Shown: positions 19,208-29,611 of the stretch, piece by piece
Numbering within the stretch: the first letter of the stretch is position 1
Layout: each line of letters starts with the position of its first letter
Source: Tenacibaculum sp. SG-28
Lineage (GTDB): Bacteria > Bacteroidota > Bacteroidia > Flavobacteriales > Flavobacteriaceae
Length of the DNA stretch: 64,000 nt
Direction of reading: 5' to 3'
Assembly: GCF_002954385.1 (NCBI RefSeq)
Contig: NZ_MQVY01000002.1
Span: 601,690-665,689, forward strand
Program-made: the position numbers and the translations under genes
Notes under the pieces: model-generated
Told to the model about the DNA's origin: nothing
The model's database searches: none
What the model saw: the letters and a program-made list of their open reading frames with translations, nothing else

Positions 19208-20368
19208 ATGTCAAAAGAAATAAAATCCGTAAACTACGGTTTAGAAAAAATATTTGAAGGAGCACAAGATTTCCTTCCCCTTTTAGGAACAGATTATGTA
19301 GAGTTTTACGTTGGAAATGCCAAGCAATCGGCGCATTTTTATAAAACCGCATTCGGTTTTCAATCGCATGCTTATAAAGGATTAGAAACGGGTTCAAAAG
19401 ACTCGGTTAGTTATGTGTTAAAGCAAGACAAAATTCGTCTGGTATTAACGACGCCATTGACCAGTAAGTCACCGATTAATGATCATATCGTAAAACACGG
19501 AGATGGTGTTAAAATAGTCGCTTTATGGGTTGAAGATGCAAAATCTGCTTGGGAAGAAACTACTTCAAGAGGCGCCAGGTCATACATGGAGCCAACGGTA
19601 GAGAAAGATGAACATGGAGAAGTAGTTCGATCGGGTATTTATACCTATGGAGAAACTGTTCACATGTTTGTGGAAAGGAAAAATTACAATGGAGCATTTT
19701 TACCAGGGTTTAAAGAATGGAATCCGGATTACAATCCACCAAGTGCTGGTCTCAAGTATATCGATCATATGGTTGGTAATGTAGGTTGGAACCAAATGAA
19801 TAAATGGGTAAAGTGGTACGAAGACGTCATGGGATTTGAGAATTTTTTGTCGTTTGATGACAAGCAAATCCATACAGAATATTCCGCCCTAATGAGTAAA
19901 GTAATGAGCAATGGGAATGGAAGAGTAAAATTCCCTATCAATGAACCAGCTGAGGCAGCAAAAAGATCGCAGATAGAGGAATATCTCGATTTTTATGAAG
20001 GTGAAGGAGTACAACATATTGCTGTTGCCACGGACGATATTATTAAAACAGTGGCACAATTAAAAGCAAATGGTGTAGAGTTTTTACCACCACCGCCACA
20101 AGCATATTACGATATGATTCCAGAACGATTAGGAGTACACAGAGACATGATGAAAGAAGATATCGCTAAATTACAAGAGTTATCTATTTTGGTAGATGCT
20201 GATGAGGAAGGTTACTTATTACAAATTTTCACTAAGCCAGTGGAAGACAGACCAACGTTATTTTTTGAAATTATTCAAAGAATGGGAGCAAGAGGCTTTG
20301 GTGCTGGTAACTTTAAGGCTTTGTTTGAGTCTATCGAACGAGAACAACAACTTAGAGGAACCCTGTAA
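19208..20368 (+). CDS. hppD: 4-hydroxyphenylpyruvate dioxygenase
   Basis: Converts 4-hydroxyphenylpyruvate to homogentisate. 386 residues made of two VOC (glyoxalase-fold) halves. The facial triad is visible as His187 (YIDHMVG), His270 (VQHIAVAT) and Glu354 (FFEIIQRMG). The C-terminal helix GARGFGAGNFKALFESIE, which gates the active site, is canonical. Start ATG at 19208. A good terminator hairpin follows at 20393. It acts directly before hmgA in the pathway although it lies after it in the operon. Confidence 0.97.
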   Translation: MSKEIKSVNYGLEKIFEGAQDFLPLLGTDYVEFYVGNAKQSAHFYKTAFGFQSHAYKGLETGSKDSVSYVLKQDKIRLVLTTPLTSKSPINDHIVKHGDGVKIVALWVEDAKSAWEETTSRGARSYMEPTVEKDEHGEVVRSGIYTYGETVHMFVERKNYNGAFLPGFKEWNPDYNPPSAGLKYIDHMVGNVGWNQMNKWVKWYEDVMGFENFLSFDDKQIHTEYSALMSKVMSNGNGRVKFPINEPAEAAKRSQIEEYLDFYEGEGVQHIAVATDDIIKTVAQLKANGVEFLPPPPQAYYDMIPERLGVHRDMMKEDIAKLQELSILVDADEEGYLLQIFTKPVEDRPTLFFEIIQRMGARGFGAGNFKALFESIEREQQLRGTL

Positions 20369-20392
20369 AAATTTTTACTAAAAAGGATATGT

Positions 20393-20431
20393 AAAACCAA
20401 GAAAAAGCTACATTTGTTTTCTCTTGGTTTT
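20393..20431 (+). terminator. Terminator after hppD
   Basis: AAAACCAAGA pairs with TCTTGGTTTT over a 19-base loop, followed by CTTTTTG. It separates the hmgA-hppD unit from the tryptophan dioxygenase gene. Confidence 0.7.
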
Positions 20432-20555
20432 CTTTTTGAAATTATGGAAGGCAAACTAAGCAACAATTCACGCGATTTAAATACAATGTTTCCCTTCTAG
20501 TAGTTGCTTTTCAAATTCGGTAATTGAAAGGAGTACAATTAGTAAACAATATACA

Positions 20556-21473
20556 ATGAGCAAAGAAAAACTATTACAATCTATAGAAGAAAAATACGAG
20601 GAACTGGGGGTTCCAGTGGAGGCCATGTTAGAGGGTCTACTCTGGAGTAAGCCAATTACCTATTGGGATTATATACAAACAGATGCCCTTTTAGGCTTAC
20701 AAATTCCGAGAACTACGCAGCCCGATGAGATGGTATTTATCATGTATCATCAGGTAAATGAACTTTTGTTCAAAATGGTCTTGTGGGAAATCGATCAAGT
20801 TGCAAAAGCAAATACAATTACTGCGGAAAAATTCGCGAAGCATTTAATGCGCATCAGTCGCTATTTTGACATGCTTAGCAGTTCCTTTTCTGTAATGGCA
20901 GATGGAATGGATGTTGAACAATACCTTAAATTTAGAAATACCTTAACCCCTGCTAGTGGTTTTCAAAGTGCACAATATCGTAAAGTAGAATTCGCATCTA
21001 CAGAGTTAATAAATCTCATAGATGCTCGATTTAGAGATACTATTGACAGGTCTTCATCTTTTAAGCACGCCTATGACCATTTGTATTGGCAGGCAGCAGG
21101 TAAAAATTATACTACTGGTCAAAAAACCACTTTATTGTCTTTATTTGAGAAAAAATACATGGGAGAGTTTATTGATTTTATGGAAGATTATAATGATTGT
21201 AATTTGTCTTCTAAGTTTAAGCAGCTTCCTGAATCGGTGCAAAAAAGTGAGGAGCTCGTAAAAGCAATGCGTCACTATGATTACACTGTGAATGTAAAAT
21301 GGGTAATGGCCCATTATGATGCTGCTGGAAAATATTTGGGAGGGGATGATACTGCCTTAGAAGCAACAGGTGGCAGTAATTGGCGAAAATACCTACATCC
21401 AAAATACCAAAGGAGAATTTTCTTTCCTTATTTGTGGAGTGCCGATGAACTAAAAAACTGGGGAACCTTTTAA
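20556..21473 (+). CDS. kynA: Tryptophan 2,3-dioxygenase
   Basis: A haem enzyme turning tryptophan into N-formylkynurenine. 305 residues. Signatures seen: YWDYIQTDALLGLQ, DEMVFIMYHQVNELLFKM (the active-site His is in YHQ), and LTPASGFQSAQYRKVE. His253 in KWVMAHYD aligns by eye with the haem-ligand His of KWRYNH in animal TDO. TGGSNWRKYL corresponds to the substrate loop GTGGSSGYHYL but is diverged. The next kynurenine-pathway genes are not present. A strong terminator follows. Confidence 0.93.
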   Translation: MSKEKLLQSIEEKYEELGVPVEAMLEGLLWSKPITYWDYIQTDALLGLQIPRTTQPDEMVFIMYHQVNELLFKMVLWEIDQVAKANTITAEKFAKHLMRISRYFDMLSSSFSVMADGMDVEQYLKFRNTLTPASGFQSAQYRKVEFASTELINLIDARFRDTIDRSSSFKHAYDHLYWQAAGKNYTTGQKTTLLSLFEKKYMGEFIDFMEDYNDCNLSSKFKQLPESVQKSEELVKAMRHYDYTVNVKWVMAHYDAAGKYLGGDDTALEATGGSNWRKYLHPKYQRRIFFPYLWSADELKNWGTF

Positions 21474-21481
21474 AAACACAC

Positions 21482-21518
21482 AAAAACCCATCATTTAGTG
21501 CCTATTTGATGGGTTTTT
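21482..21518 (+). terminator. Terminator after the tryptophan dioxygenase gene
   Basis: AAAAACCCATCA (21482-21493) pairs exactly with TGATGGGTTTTT (21507-21518) around a 13-base loop, followed by CTTTTTT. Classic intrinsic terminator. Confidence 0.88.
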
Positions 21519-21566
21519 CTTTTTTGGAATAGTAATTGATTGTTTTATTTCATAAGTTTGACATCG

Positions 21567-22341
21567 ATGAAGAAAATTTTTGCACTCCTTTTTTGTTGTT
21601 ACCTTACCACCGCACTAACTGCTCAAGAAGAAAAAGTGGCTTTTAAAGATGGGGAATGGTTGCGTTATAAAATGAGTTACAGTGGTTTTCTTAGAGCAGG
21701 AACAGCAGTTCTGGAACTAAAAGAAGAAACGCTTAACGAAAAAGAGTCATACATGCCACTGGAAAAGGATGGACCTCCGGAATGATTAGTTGGTTTTTTA
21801 AATTAAATGACACCTACGAAAGTTATTTTAGTGCCTCTGATGTTAAGCCTTATTTATTCAAGAGAGATATCGATGAGGGGGGGCACAAAAAAAGAAGAGA
21901 CGTAACCTTCGACCATGATAAAAATACGGCATTTGTAAAAGATTACCTTAAGAAAAAAGATACTGTTATCACTGTAAATGGTCCGCAAGACATGATTTCT
22001 ACCTTTTATTTCCTCAGAAATTATGACACTAAAAACATGAAGGCAGGTGAGGAAATTAGTGTGGATATGTTTTTTGATTTTGAAACGTATTCTTTTAAAC
22101 TTCAATTTTTAGGATATGAAACCTTAAAAACAAAATTTGGTAAGGTTAAAACACAAAAATTTCGTCCAATAGTTCAGGCAGGGCGTGTTTTTAAGGCTAA
22201 AGAAAGTGTAACTGTGTGGATCACTGCAGACGAAAATAAAATCCCTATTCGAATGAAAGCGTCTCTTGCTGTAGGTTCTCTTAGGCTGAATTGGAGGCCT
22301 ACAAAGGTTTGGCAAATTCTTTCCGTATCATAGTAGACTAA
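21567..22341 (+). CDS. DUF3108 domain protein, secreted (two frameshifts)
   Basis: About 258 residues. Signal peptide MKKIFALLFCCYLTTALTAQ begins at the ATG at 21567. Three frames must be joined. A base is missing near 751-752 of this kb (21751), giving ESYHATGKGWTSGMISWFFKL. Another is missing at the GG at 22284-22285, after which the tail reads AELEAYKGLANSF with stop 22339-22341. DUF3108 proteins are periplasmic or outer-membrane-associated proteins of unknown role, often beside an M23 peptidase in flavobacteria, as here. Confidence 0.8.
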
Positions 22342-22359
22342 TTGTAAGATGTTTAAGTA

Positions 22360-22393
22360 TTGTTAAAGTCTATCGAACAATTGTATATATTTG
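22360..22393 (+). promoter_or_regulatory. Promoter (TTG-N23-TATATTTG) for the M23 lipoprotein
   Basis: TTG at 22360-22362 and TATATTTG at 22386-22393 match the Bacteroidota -33/-7 pattern, although the 23-base spacing is at the long end. The start codon lies 38 bases downstream. Confidence 0.45.
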
Positions 22394-22431
22394 TACTTTT
22401 GTAGTATTAGGCCATTTAAATTACCATCCCT

Positions 22432-23724
22432 TTGAAAAATATATTTATCGTATTGCTAACATTGCTAGCATTTTATTCTTGCAAAGAAGCGAAAAAAGAA
22501 GCAAAGATTCCCATTCAACTAGAAAAACCGAAACCTGTGTTTTTGTTTGGCTATAATCTTGACGACTACAATGTCGTACACGATACCATTGAAAGTGGTG
22601 AAAGTTTCGGAGTTATTCTAGATAGGCACCACATAATGTACCCTAAAATAAATAAAATAGCCACGCTTGTGAAAGATACTTTTGATGTGCGAAAAGTGCG
22701 TTACGGAAAACCGTATACCATTTTAACCTCCAAAGATTCCTTACCAAAAGCAAAGGTTTTTATTTACAAGCACAATAAAGTTACTGCTACAGTAATTGAT
22801 TTCAAAGATTCTACGATATCGGCTTATAAACACAGAAAGAAGATTAAAACAGTAGAAAAAGAAGTGGCTGGTAAAATATACTCTAGCTTATCTGTTACCA
22901 TGGACAGTCTCGGTTTACAACCGTCTTTAACCAATAGAGTGGCCGATATTTATGGTTGGACTTTAGATTTTTATAAGTTACAAAAAGGCGATAAGTTTAA
23001 ATTAGTGTATGAGGAAAAATTTATCAACGACACCACTTTTGTGGGTTATGGTAAGCTTAAAGCTGCAGTTTTTAAACATAAAGGAAAAGATTTATACGCG
23101 TACAGATACGTCGCAGATTCTCTAAAGAACGAGGCAGAGTACTACAATGAAAAAGGAAACATGCTGCGAAGAGCCTTTCTTGTGTCTCCTATTAAATTCC
23201 AATATCGAATTTCATCTCGGTATAATTTACGAAGACGTATTAAACTTTATGGTAATAAGGTACGTCCTCACAAAGGAACTGATTTTGCAGCAAAAAAAGG
23301 AACCCCCATTATGACTACTGCTAGTGGAACCGTAATCGAGTCGAGAAGAAAAGGTGGGAATGGAAATTACGTCAAAGTAAAACACAATAGTACCTATACT
23401 ACCCAATACTTACATATGAAAAAAAGAAATGTTAAGGTTGGCGATTACGTCAAGCAAGGTGATATTATTGGATGGGTTGGAATGACAGGAAATACCAGTG
23501 GACCTCATGTTTGTTATCGCTTTTGGAAAAATGGAAGGCAAGTAGATCCATTTAAACAAAAATTACCAACGGCCAAGCCTTTGGAAGAAAAATACAAACC
23601 AGCTTATTTTGATTATATTTCGAATCTTAAGACACAGTTGGATGGGATTCCATATCCGGAGCCACAAGAAATGCAATTACAAGATTCGATACCATCGAGC
23701 ATACAAGTCATAGCGCATAATTAA
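22432..23724 (+). CDS. M23 (LytM-like) peptidoglycan metallopeptidase, lipoprotein
   Basis: 430 residues. TTG start followed by a lipoprotein signal peptide with lipobox FYSC (Cys17), so it is anchored in a membrane. A LysM-like or OapA-like middle region leads to the LytM domain at about 275-375. Zinc-site residues seen are His280 and Asp284 (HKGTDF) and His328 (YLHM). The usual HLH is HVC (His359, Cys361, in GPHVCYRFW), so the metal-binding His is a Cys. It is 3 bases before pgi. An endopeptidase cutting cross-links is likely, if the Cys can bind zinc. Confidence 0.88.
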   Translation: MKNIFIVLLTLLAFYSCKEAKKEAKIPIQLEKPKPVFLFGYNLDDYNVVHDTIESGESFGVILDRHHIMYPKINKIATLVKDTFDVRKVRYGKPYTILTSKDSLPKAKVFIYKHNKVTATVIDFKDSTISAYKHRKKIKTVEKEVAGKIYSSLSVTMDSLGLQPSLTNRVADIYGWTLDFYKLQKGDKFKLVYEEKFINDTTFVGYGKLKAAVFKHKGKDLYAYRYVADSLKNEAEYYNEKGNMLRRAFLVSPIKFQYRISSRYNLRRRIKLYGNKVRPHKGTDFAAKKGTPIMTTASGTVIESRRKGGNGNYVKVKHNSTYTTQYLHMKKRNVKVGDYVKQGDIIGWVGMTGNTSGPHVCYRFWKNGRQVDPFKQKLPTAKPLEEKYKPAYFDYISNLKTQLDGIPYPEPQEMQLQDSIPSSIQVIAHN

Positions 23725-23726
23725 AT

Positions 23727-25292
23727 ATGGCTTTAAAAAAAATAAATCCAACCAAAACTACATCTTGGAGAGCTCTTGAAAAACATTTCGCAGAGGCCAA
23801 ACATTTTCAGCTTCCCAAGTTATTTCAAACAAATAAGCAAAGAGCAAAAGAATTTGCGGTCACTTTTGAAGAATTACATTTTGATTTTTCTAATAACCTC
23901 ATAAATGAGGAAACTTTACACTTACTTGTCAATTTTGCAGAGGAGGTAGATGTAAAAGATGCCATTGAAAAATATTTTTCAGGAGCTCCGATTAATGAAA
24001 CAGAAGGTAGGAGTGTGTTGCATACTGCCTTGAGAAGTTCGTCAGAAGAGGCGGTATTTGTTGCGGGAAAGGATGTAAAACCAAAAATCAAACAGCCTTG
24101 AGAAAAATCAAGGCGTTATCTAATAAAGTGATTTCTGGAAAATGGAAGGGGTATACCGGAAAACCAATTACAGATGTTGTAAATATTGGTATTGGAGGTT
24201 CCGATTTGGGCCCTAGTATGGTAATAGAAGCACTTCAATTTTACAGCAATAAATTGCGTACGCATTTTATCTCTAATGTAGACGGCGATCACGTACAGGA
24301 GGTTTTACAAATAATCAATCCTGAAACAACATTATTTGTTATCGTTTCGAAGTCTTTTACCACACAAGAAACCATAGCAAATGCAAACACCATTAGAGAT
24401 TGGTTTTTGAAAAAGGCAACCATATTTGATGTTGCCAAACATTTTATAGCCGTATCCTCTAATCTTCAGGCAGTGGAAAACTTTGGAATCGATAAGAAAA
24501 TATTTTTCCGATGTGGGATTGGGTAGGTGGACGCTTCTCTTTATGGTCTTCCGTTGGAATTACCATAAGTTTGGCATTGGGTTATGAGCACTTTAAGGCC
24601 TTATTAGACGGAGCAGAAAAGATGGATAACCATTTTAGAAACTCCGAATTTTCTAAAAATATACCTGTCTTAACAGCTTTACTTAGTATTTGGTACAATA
24701 ATTTCTTTGATTCTGAAACCGAGGCTGTGTTGAGTTATTCTAATTATTTGGCGAAGTTTCCAAGTTACTTACAACAAGCTCTATGGAGAGTAACGGGAAA
24801 AGTTTCGATAGAAATGGAGAACCTGTTGTTTACCAAACCGGTGGTATTGTTTGGGGCGGTGTAGGAACAAATATGCAGCATTCTTTTATGCAATTAGTAC
24901 ACCAAGGTACAAAACTTATTCCTGCAGATTTTATCGGGTTTTCCGAGCCACTGTTTCAAGATAAACAGCATCATGACATCCTAATGGCTAATTTTTATGC
25001 CCAAATTAAGGCCTTGGCCTTTGGACGTTCTAAGGAAGATGTACATCTTAATTTAAAAATGAACGGAGAATTAGACCAACTTTCTAAATTATTACCCTAT
25101 AAAGTTTTCTCAGGAAGCAAGCCCTCCAACACTTTTCTGTTACAAAAATTGACGCCGAGTTCCCTCGGAATGTTAATTGCAATGTACGAGCACAAAGTGT
25201 TTACACAAGGAATTTTATGGAATATCTATTCTTTTGATCAATTTGGTGTGGAATTAGGGAAAGAAATCGCCAAAAAAATGTTAAAATCGTAA
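23727..25292 (+). CDS. pgi: Glucose-6-phosphate isomerase (three frameshifts)
   Basis: Interconverts glucose 6-phosphate and fructose 6-phosphate. The coding is spread over four overlapping frames. Missing bases near 24094, in the AAAA run at 24497-24500, and near 24780 restore [30 protein letters not shown] and [21 protein letters not shown]. Diagnostic motifs: [37 protein letters not shown] and the C-terminal [13 protein letters not shown]. Total about 523 residues. A central glycolytic enzyme is unlikely to be truly broken three times. Confidence 0.95.
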
Positions 25293-25410
25293 AAAAACAA
25301 GCCATTAGTTTCTAAATAAAATGTTAAAAACCTTAACATTAAGTTAATATTAGACTTGTATAAATGTTGGAATTTTGCTAAACTAAATTGATAACAAATT
25401 AGATTAGAAA

Positions 25411-27975
25411 ATGAAAAAAATTACAAATCTTTTACTAGTAGCCATGTTTATGATAACTGCTACGGTTTTAGGACAAACCCAAATTACCGGTATTGTGGTC
25501 GACGAAACAGGAGAACCACTTCCAGGAGCCAATGTTGTTGAAAAAGGAACAACTAATGGAACCTCTACGGATTTTAATGGGAAATTCGAATTAAAAACGA
25601 AAGCAAATGAAGGTATAGCGGTAATAACTTTTGTCGGGTATACAACAAATGAAGTTACGTTTTCTTCATCAAAAACAGACTTAGGGACGATTCAGCTTAA
25701 AGAAGACGGATCTGTTTTAGAAGAAATAGTAATAACTGCTACTTCTTTTGCAATTGATAGAAAAACACCAGTGGCAGTGTCAACAGTTAAAGCCTCTGAT
25801 ATTGAAAGAAAATTAGGTTCTCAAGAATTTCCTGAAATATTAAAGTCTACTCCTGGGGTATATGCAACAAAATCAGGGGGTGGTTTTGGAGACGGACGTA
25901 TTAACTTGCGTGGTTTCAATTCAGAAAATGTTGCCGTTATGATTAATGGAGTTCCTGTGAATGATATGGAAAACGGAAGAGTTTATTGGTCTAATTGGGC
26001 TGGTTTATCTGATGTTACTTCTGCAATGCAGGTTCAAAGAGGGTTAGGTGCGGCAAAAGTAGCAGTTCCTTCTATTGGAGGAACCATCAATATTTTATCG
26101 AAAACCTCTGACGTTCAAAAAGGTGGAAATATTATTGCTTCAACAGGGAATGATGGGTATCAAAAATACGGTTTTACCCTATCTACTGGTCTTATGGATA
26201 ATGGTTTTGCTGCTACAGTATCTTTTGCAAAAGTTTCTGGTGAAGGCTATGTAGACGGAACTCAATTTGATGGATACAATTATTTTGTTAATTTGACGAA
26301 AGAATTTAATGAACAACATAAATTATCTTTTACCACTTTTGGAGCACCACAGAGACATGGGCAAAGACAAAATAGAAGTACTATTGCAACATACAGAAAC
26401 GCGCAATCTGGAAATCGTTTTAATCCAGATTGGGGATATAAAAATGGTCAACTTGTTAGTATAGAAGATAATTTTTATCACAAGTCTCAATCTTCATTAA
26501 ACCATTATTGGACAATTAGTGATAAGTCTAGCCTATCAACTGCTTTATACGCTTCCTTTGGTAGAGGAGGTGGTGGTGGAACTGCAGGGTCGAATACCGA
26601 TTTATTCAATAATAGACTCGGTGGAGACGATCAGCCAGTAGACTTGGATAGTATTGTAGAAATTAATTCTGCGAATGGTGCATTGGGCGCTGAAGCTATT
26701 TTAAGAGCATCCAGAAATGACCATGAATGGTATGGGTTGTTATCTACTTTTAAGACAGAGTTGTCTGATAATCTTGATTTAGTTGCAGGTATAGACTGGA
26801 GAACTTATGTAGGTACTCACTACAGAGAAATTACTGATTTATTGGGTGGTCAATATTTCCTAGATAACAATAATGTTAATAATCCTAATGCAGCTTTAAA
26901 AGTTGGAGATAAATTTTCATACCACGATGATGGTAAAGTTGGTTGGCTAGGTGGTTTTGCTCAGTTGGAATATACCAAAGATAGATTATCTGCCTTTATA
27001 TCTACTTCAGTTCAAAGATCTACTTACCAAAGAGTTGATTATTTTCAATATACTCCAGATAGCGAAAACAGAGTGTCAGATAAGTTTGATTTTGTTGGAT
27101 TTGGTACAAAAGGAGGGGCAAACTATCGATTGAATGATGTGCATAATGTTTTTGCCAACATTGGATATTTTGAAAGGCCAGCTAATTTTGATGCAGTATT
27201 TGAAAACTTTAATAATGTGGATGTTAATCCAGATGCAGAAAATCAAAAGATTTTCAGTGTAGAATTAGGATATGGTATCAGAAGTGAAAAGTTTGCAGCC
27301 AATTTAAACGCTTATTACACAGAGTGGAATGATAGAACTTTTACAAGAAGAATTCAAAATAGAAATCCTGGAGAAGATGATTTTACTGCAAATATTTTAG
27401 GGGTAAATGCATTACATCAAGGTATAGAATTTGATTTTACTTATAAACCAACGGATAAATTAAATTTTACAGGGATGTTATCTTTAGGAGATTGGAAATA
27501 TGCAGATGATTTGATAGATGTCAAAATTTTCGATCAAGACCAAAATTTGGTTGAGACTGTAGATTTACCTATCAAAGGTTTGAGAGTATCTGATGCAGCG
27601 CAAACAACTGCTGCCCTAGGCATGCTTTATAAATTTTGGGATAAAACATCAATCACTGTAGATTATAACTATTTCGCAGATATTTATGCGCAATTTGATG
27701 TATTGGATAGAGCTATATTTAAAGGAGATAATCCAGATCCAAATGCTCCAGCTCCTGAACGTAAAGGAAATACATGGAAAGCACCAAATTACAGTACTTT
27801 TGATGCAAGCTTACGTCATGGATTTAAAATAGGTAATTTTGATACGACTGTTACTGTAAGGGTTAATAACCTTTTTAATACAGAATACATTGCAGACGCA
27901 TTAGATGCTGATGATCCTTTGGTTTGGTTCGGTTTTGGAAGAACCTATAATTTGGGAATGAAAATTTTATTTTAA
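25411..27975 (+). CDS. TonB-dependent receptor with carboxypeptidase-like domain
   Basis: 854 residues. Signal peptide ending near VLGQTQ, carboxypeptidase-regulatory-like domain (ITGIVVDETGEPLPGANVVEKGT, 25-105), plug (DIERKLGSQEFPEILKSTPGVY, VNDMENGRVYWSNW), then a 22-strand-type barrel ending FGRTYNLGMKILF. The plug with MINGVPVNDMENG belongs to a Bacteroidota receptor group often lacking a SusD partner. The next gene is not SusD but a repeat-bearing lipoprotein, 22 bases downstream. The ligand is unknown. Confidence 0.9.
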   Translation: MKKITNLLLVAMFMITATVLGQTQITGIVVDETGEPLPGANVVEKGTTNGTSTDFNGKFELKTKANEGIAVITFVGYTTNEVTFSSSKTDLGTIQLKEDGSVLEEIVITATSFAIDRKTPVAVSTVKASDIERKLGSQEFPEILKSTPGVYATKSGGGFGDGRINLRGFNSENVAVMINGVPVNDMENGRVYWSNWAGLSDVTSAMQVQRGLGAAKVAVPSIGGTINILSKTSDVQKGGNIIASTGNDGYQKYGFTLSTGLMDNGFAATVSFAKVSGEGYVDGTQFDGYNYFVNLTKEFNEQHKLSFTTFGAPQRHGQRQNRSTIATYRNAQSGNRFNPDWGYKNGQLVSIEDNFYHKSQSSLNHYWTISDKSSLSTALYASFGRGGGGGTAGSNTDLFNNRLGGDDQPVDLDSIVEINSANGALGAEAILRASRNDHEWYGLLSTFKTELSDNLDLVAGIDWRTYVGTHYREITDLLGGQYFLDNNNVNNPNAALKVGDKFSYHDDGKVGWLGGFAQLEYTKDRLSAFISTSVQRSTYQRVDYFQYTPDSENRVSDKFDFVGFGTKGGANYRLNDVHNVFANIGYFERPANFDAVFENFNNVDVNPDAENQKIFSVELGYGIRSEKFAANLNAYYTEWNDRTFTRRIQNRNPGEDDFTANILGVNALHQGIEFDFTYKPTDKLNFTGMLSLGDWKYADDLIDVKIFDQDQNLVETVDLPIKGLRVSDAAQTTAALGMLYKFWDKTSITVDYNYFADIYAQFDVLDRAIFKGDNPDPNAPAPERKGNTWKAPNYSTFDASLRHGFKIGNFDTTVTVRVNNLFNTEYIADALDADDPLVWFGFGRTYNLGMKILF

Positions 27976-27997
27976 TAAACAATATAAAAATAAGACG

Positions 27998-29584
27998 ATG
28001 AAAAAAATTATTTATTATTTCGTAATCTTCACTATGGTGTTTACTTCCTGTAATCCAATGGAAGACATATACGATGAAATCGATGCACAGACTAACGCTA
28101 ACGGTATTGTAGGAGATATTACGCGTACACTTTCAGACGAGGATTATTCTGAATTAGAATTACCTTTTGGTAACTTTAGTTCAGAAGAGGATGCAAAAGT
28201 AATGTTACCTCCATTTTTATCAGAGAAGTACCCAGCTCTTGGGGTAACATATAATGCAGACGGTTCTATCAAAGAAGCTTCTTCTGCAGCTGTTACCTAT
28301 AAGCTATATAGTCCAATTTCTTACACAGACTATACAGTTACTGACGAAGACTATGCAGAATTTGGTTCGGATAATTTAACTACTCCTGCTCAGTTTAATG
28401 CTTTTTTAAGTTCAAAATTTACAAGTCCTAATGGAAGTATTGTTAACCTAACATACAATACACTTGTTCCTCAAATCGAATATACTTTAACGGATGATGA
28501 TTATGACTCTGTTGGTAATGGTAGATTTAATAATTTTGATATTCGTCCAGGTGGAGATGAAGAAACTCTAGAAGCAAGGAGAGTTAAGATTGAAACTATT
28601 TTACTAGCGAATTTTCCGGAAACTGCTGTTGGGCAACAATATCTTGTTAATTACGATATATTTGATGGTGCTCCAGGTACAAGACAAATGCTTTTGCAAT
28701 TAGTCGATAATAATAGCTATAAACTAATTAATGGATATACCTTAACGGATGATGATTATGAATTAGTCGGTAATGGAAGGTTTGATAATTTCGATATTCG
28801 TCCAGGTAGAGCTGAAGAAACTATAGAAGCCAGAAGGGTAAAAATCGAAACTATTTTATTGGCTAACTTCCCTTCAGCTGTTATTGGCGATCAGTATTTT
28901 GTAACTTATGCAATCTATGATGGTTCACCAGGAACTAGAAATATGCTTTTAGAGTTCAATGGGACAGGATATGATTTAATTGGAGCTACACTAATCTCTA
29001 AGACTAGTAAATTTGTTTATACAGGGGAATGGGCTCCACCAGTAACTTTTACTCCAGAGGAGTATACTACAATGGGACAACGTTTTCCAAATTTCAGTGA
29101 TGAAGCAGAGGCGGAATACAAAATTGGAATTTATTTAAGAACTTTATATCCTTTTGCCTCACCTGAAGATTTTGTGGCTGTAGAGTACGATTTATTTAGT
29201 GGAGGATCGGTTAGCCAGAGAAATGTAAATTATGTTTTTGATGGTACTGTTTGGAATGCAATTCCTACAGTAATTGATGCTACTTTGAAGTTTGGTCATA
29301 ATGGGATAGATTGGGTTCCAGATAATACTATAAAATATACCTTAACTAATGCTGATTACGAATTAGTAGGTAATGGAAGGTTTAATAACTTTGATGTTAG
29401 ACCAGGAAGAGACGAAGAAACAATAGAAGCTCGTTTAGCTAAAATTAACACTATTCTACTAAATAACTTTCCTGAATATGGTGAGGGTCAAAAGTTCTCT
29501 GTTTCTTATAATGTTTGGAAACCTGGAAATGATGTATTTATTATGAATGTAATTAATAATGGTACTGAATACGTCTTACAATAG
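27998..29584 (+). CDS. Repeat-containing surface lipoprotein partnered with the TonB receptor
   Basis: 528 residues. Lipoprotein signal with lipobox FTSC (MKKIIYYFVIFTMVFTSCNP). The rest is a string of six units of one motif, starting near residues 45, 112, 162, 247, 351 and 447. Each opens [YF]T[LV][TS]xx[DE]Y and the best conserved continue VGNGRFxNFDxRPGxxEET, KIxTILLxNFP, GxxYxVxY, and end in a short strand pair. Units 3, 4 and 6 are nearly the same; 1, 2 and 5 are diverged. No domain name comes to mind. It takes the place of a SusD-like partner but has no SusD features. Likely outer-membrane, surface-facing; function unknown. Confidence 0.75.
   Translation: MKKIIYYFVIFTMVFTSCNPMEDIYDEIDAQTNANGIVGDITRTLSDEDYSELELPFGNFSSEEDAKVMLPPFLSEKYPALGVTYNADGSIKEASSAAVTYKLYSPISYTDYTVTDEDYAEFGSDNLTTPAQFNAFLSSKFTSPNGSIVNLTYNTLVPQIEYTLTDDDYDSVGNGRFNNFDIRPGGDEETLEARRVKIETILLANFPETAVGQQYLVNYDIFDGAPGTRQMLLQLVDNNSYKLINGYTLTDDDYELVGNGRFDNFDIRPGRAEETIEARRVKIETILLANFPSAVIGDQYFVTYAIYDGSPGTRNMLLEFNGTGYDLIGATLISKTSKFVYTGEWAPPVTFTPEEYTTMGQRFPNFSDEAEAEYKIGIYLRTLYPFASPEDFVAVEYDLFSGGSVSQRNVNYVFDGTVWNAIPTVIDATLKFGHNGIDWVPDNTIKYTLTNADYELVGNGRFNNFDVRPGRDEETIEARLAKINTILLNNFPEYGEGQKFSVSYNVWKPGNDVFIMNVINNGTEYVLQ
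28481..28735 (+). repeat. Lipoprotein repeat unit 3
   Basis: 85 codons from YTLTDDDY, with VGNGRFNNFDIRPGGDEET and KIETILLANFP. It is nearly identical to unit 4 directly after it. Confidence 0.8.
28736..28990 (+). repeat. Lipoprotein repeat unit 4
   Basis: 85 codons, tandem to unit 3, opening YTLTDDDYELVGNGRF and sharing ARRVKIETILLANFP and the DGxPGTRxMLL end. Confidence 0.8.
29336..29581 (+). repeat. Lipoprotein repeat unit 6 (C-terminal)
   Basis: Opens YTLTNADYELVGNGRFNNFDVRPG and ends VSYNVWKPGNDVFIMNV. This end type matches the satellite gene's unit better than it matches units 3 and 4. Confidence 0.8.
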
Positions 29585-29611
29585 GATAAAACTGAATCTA
29601 TAATTCTTAAT

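Noticed and set aside
23727..25292. pgi as a decaying pseudogene
   Set aside because: All motifs are intact once three bases are restored, and there are no substitutions or large gaps as expected in decay.
27998..29584. Lipoprotein as a SusD homologue
   Set aside because: No helical TPR-like SusD pattern; the protein is made of short strand-rich repeats.
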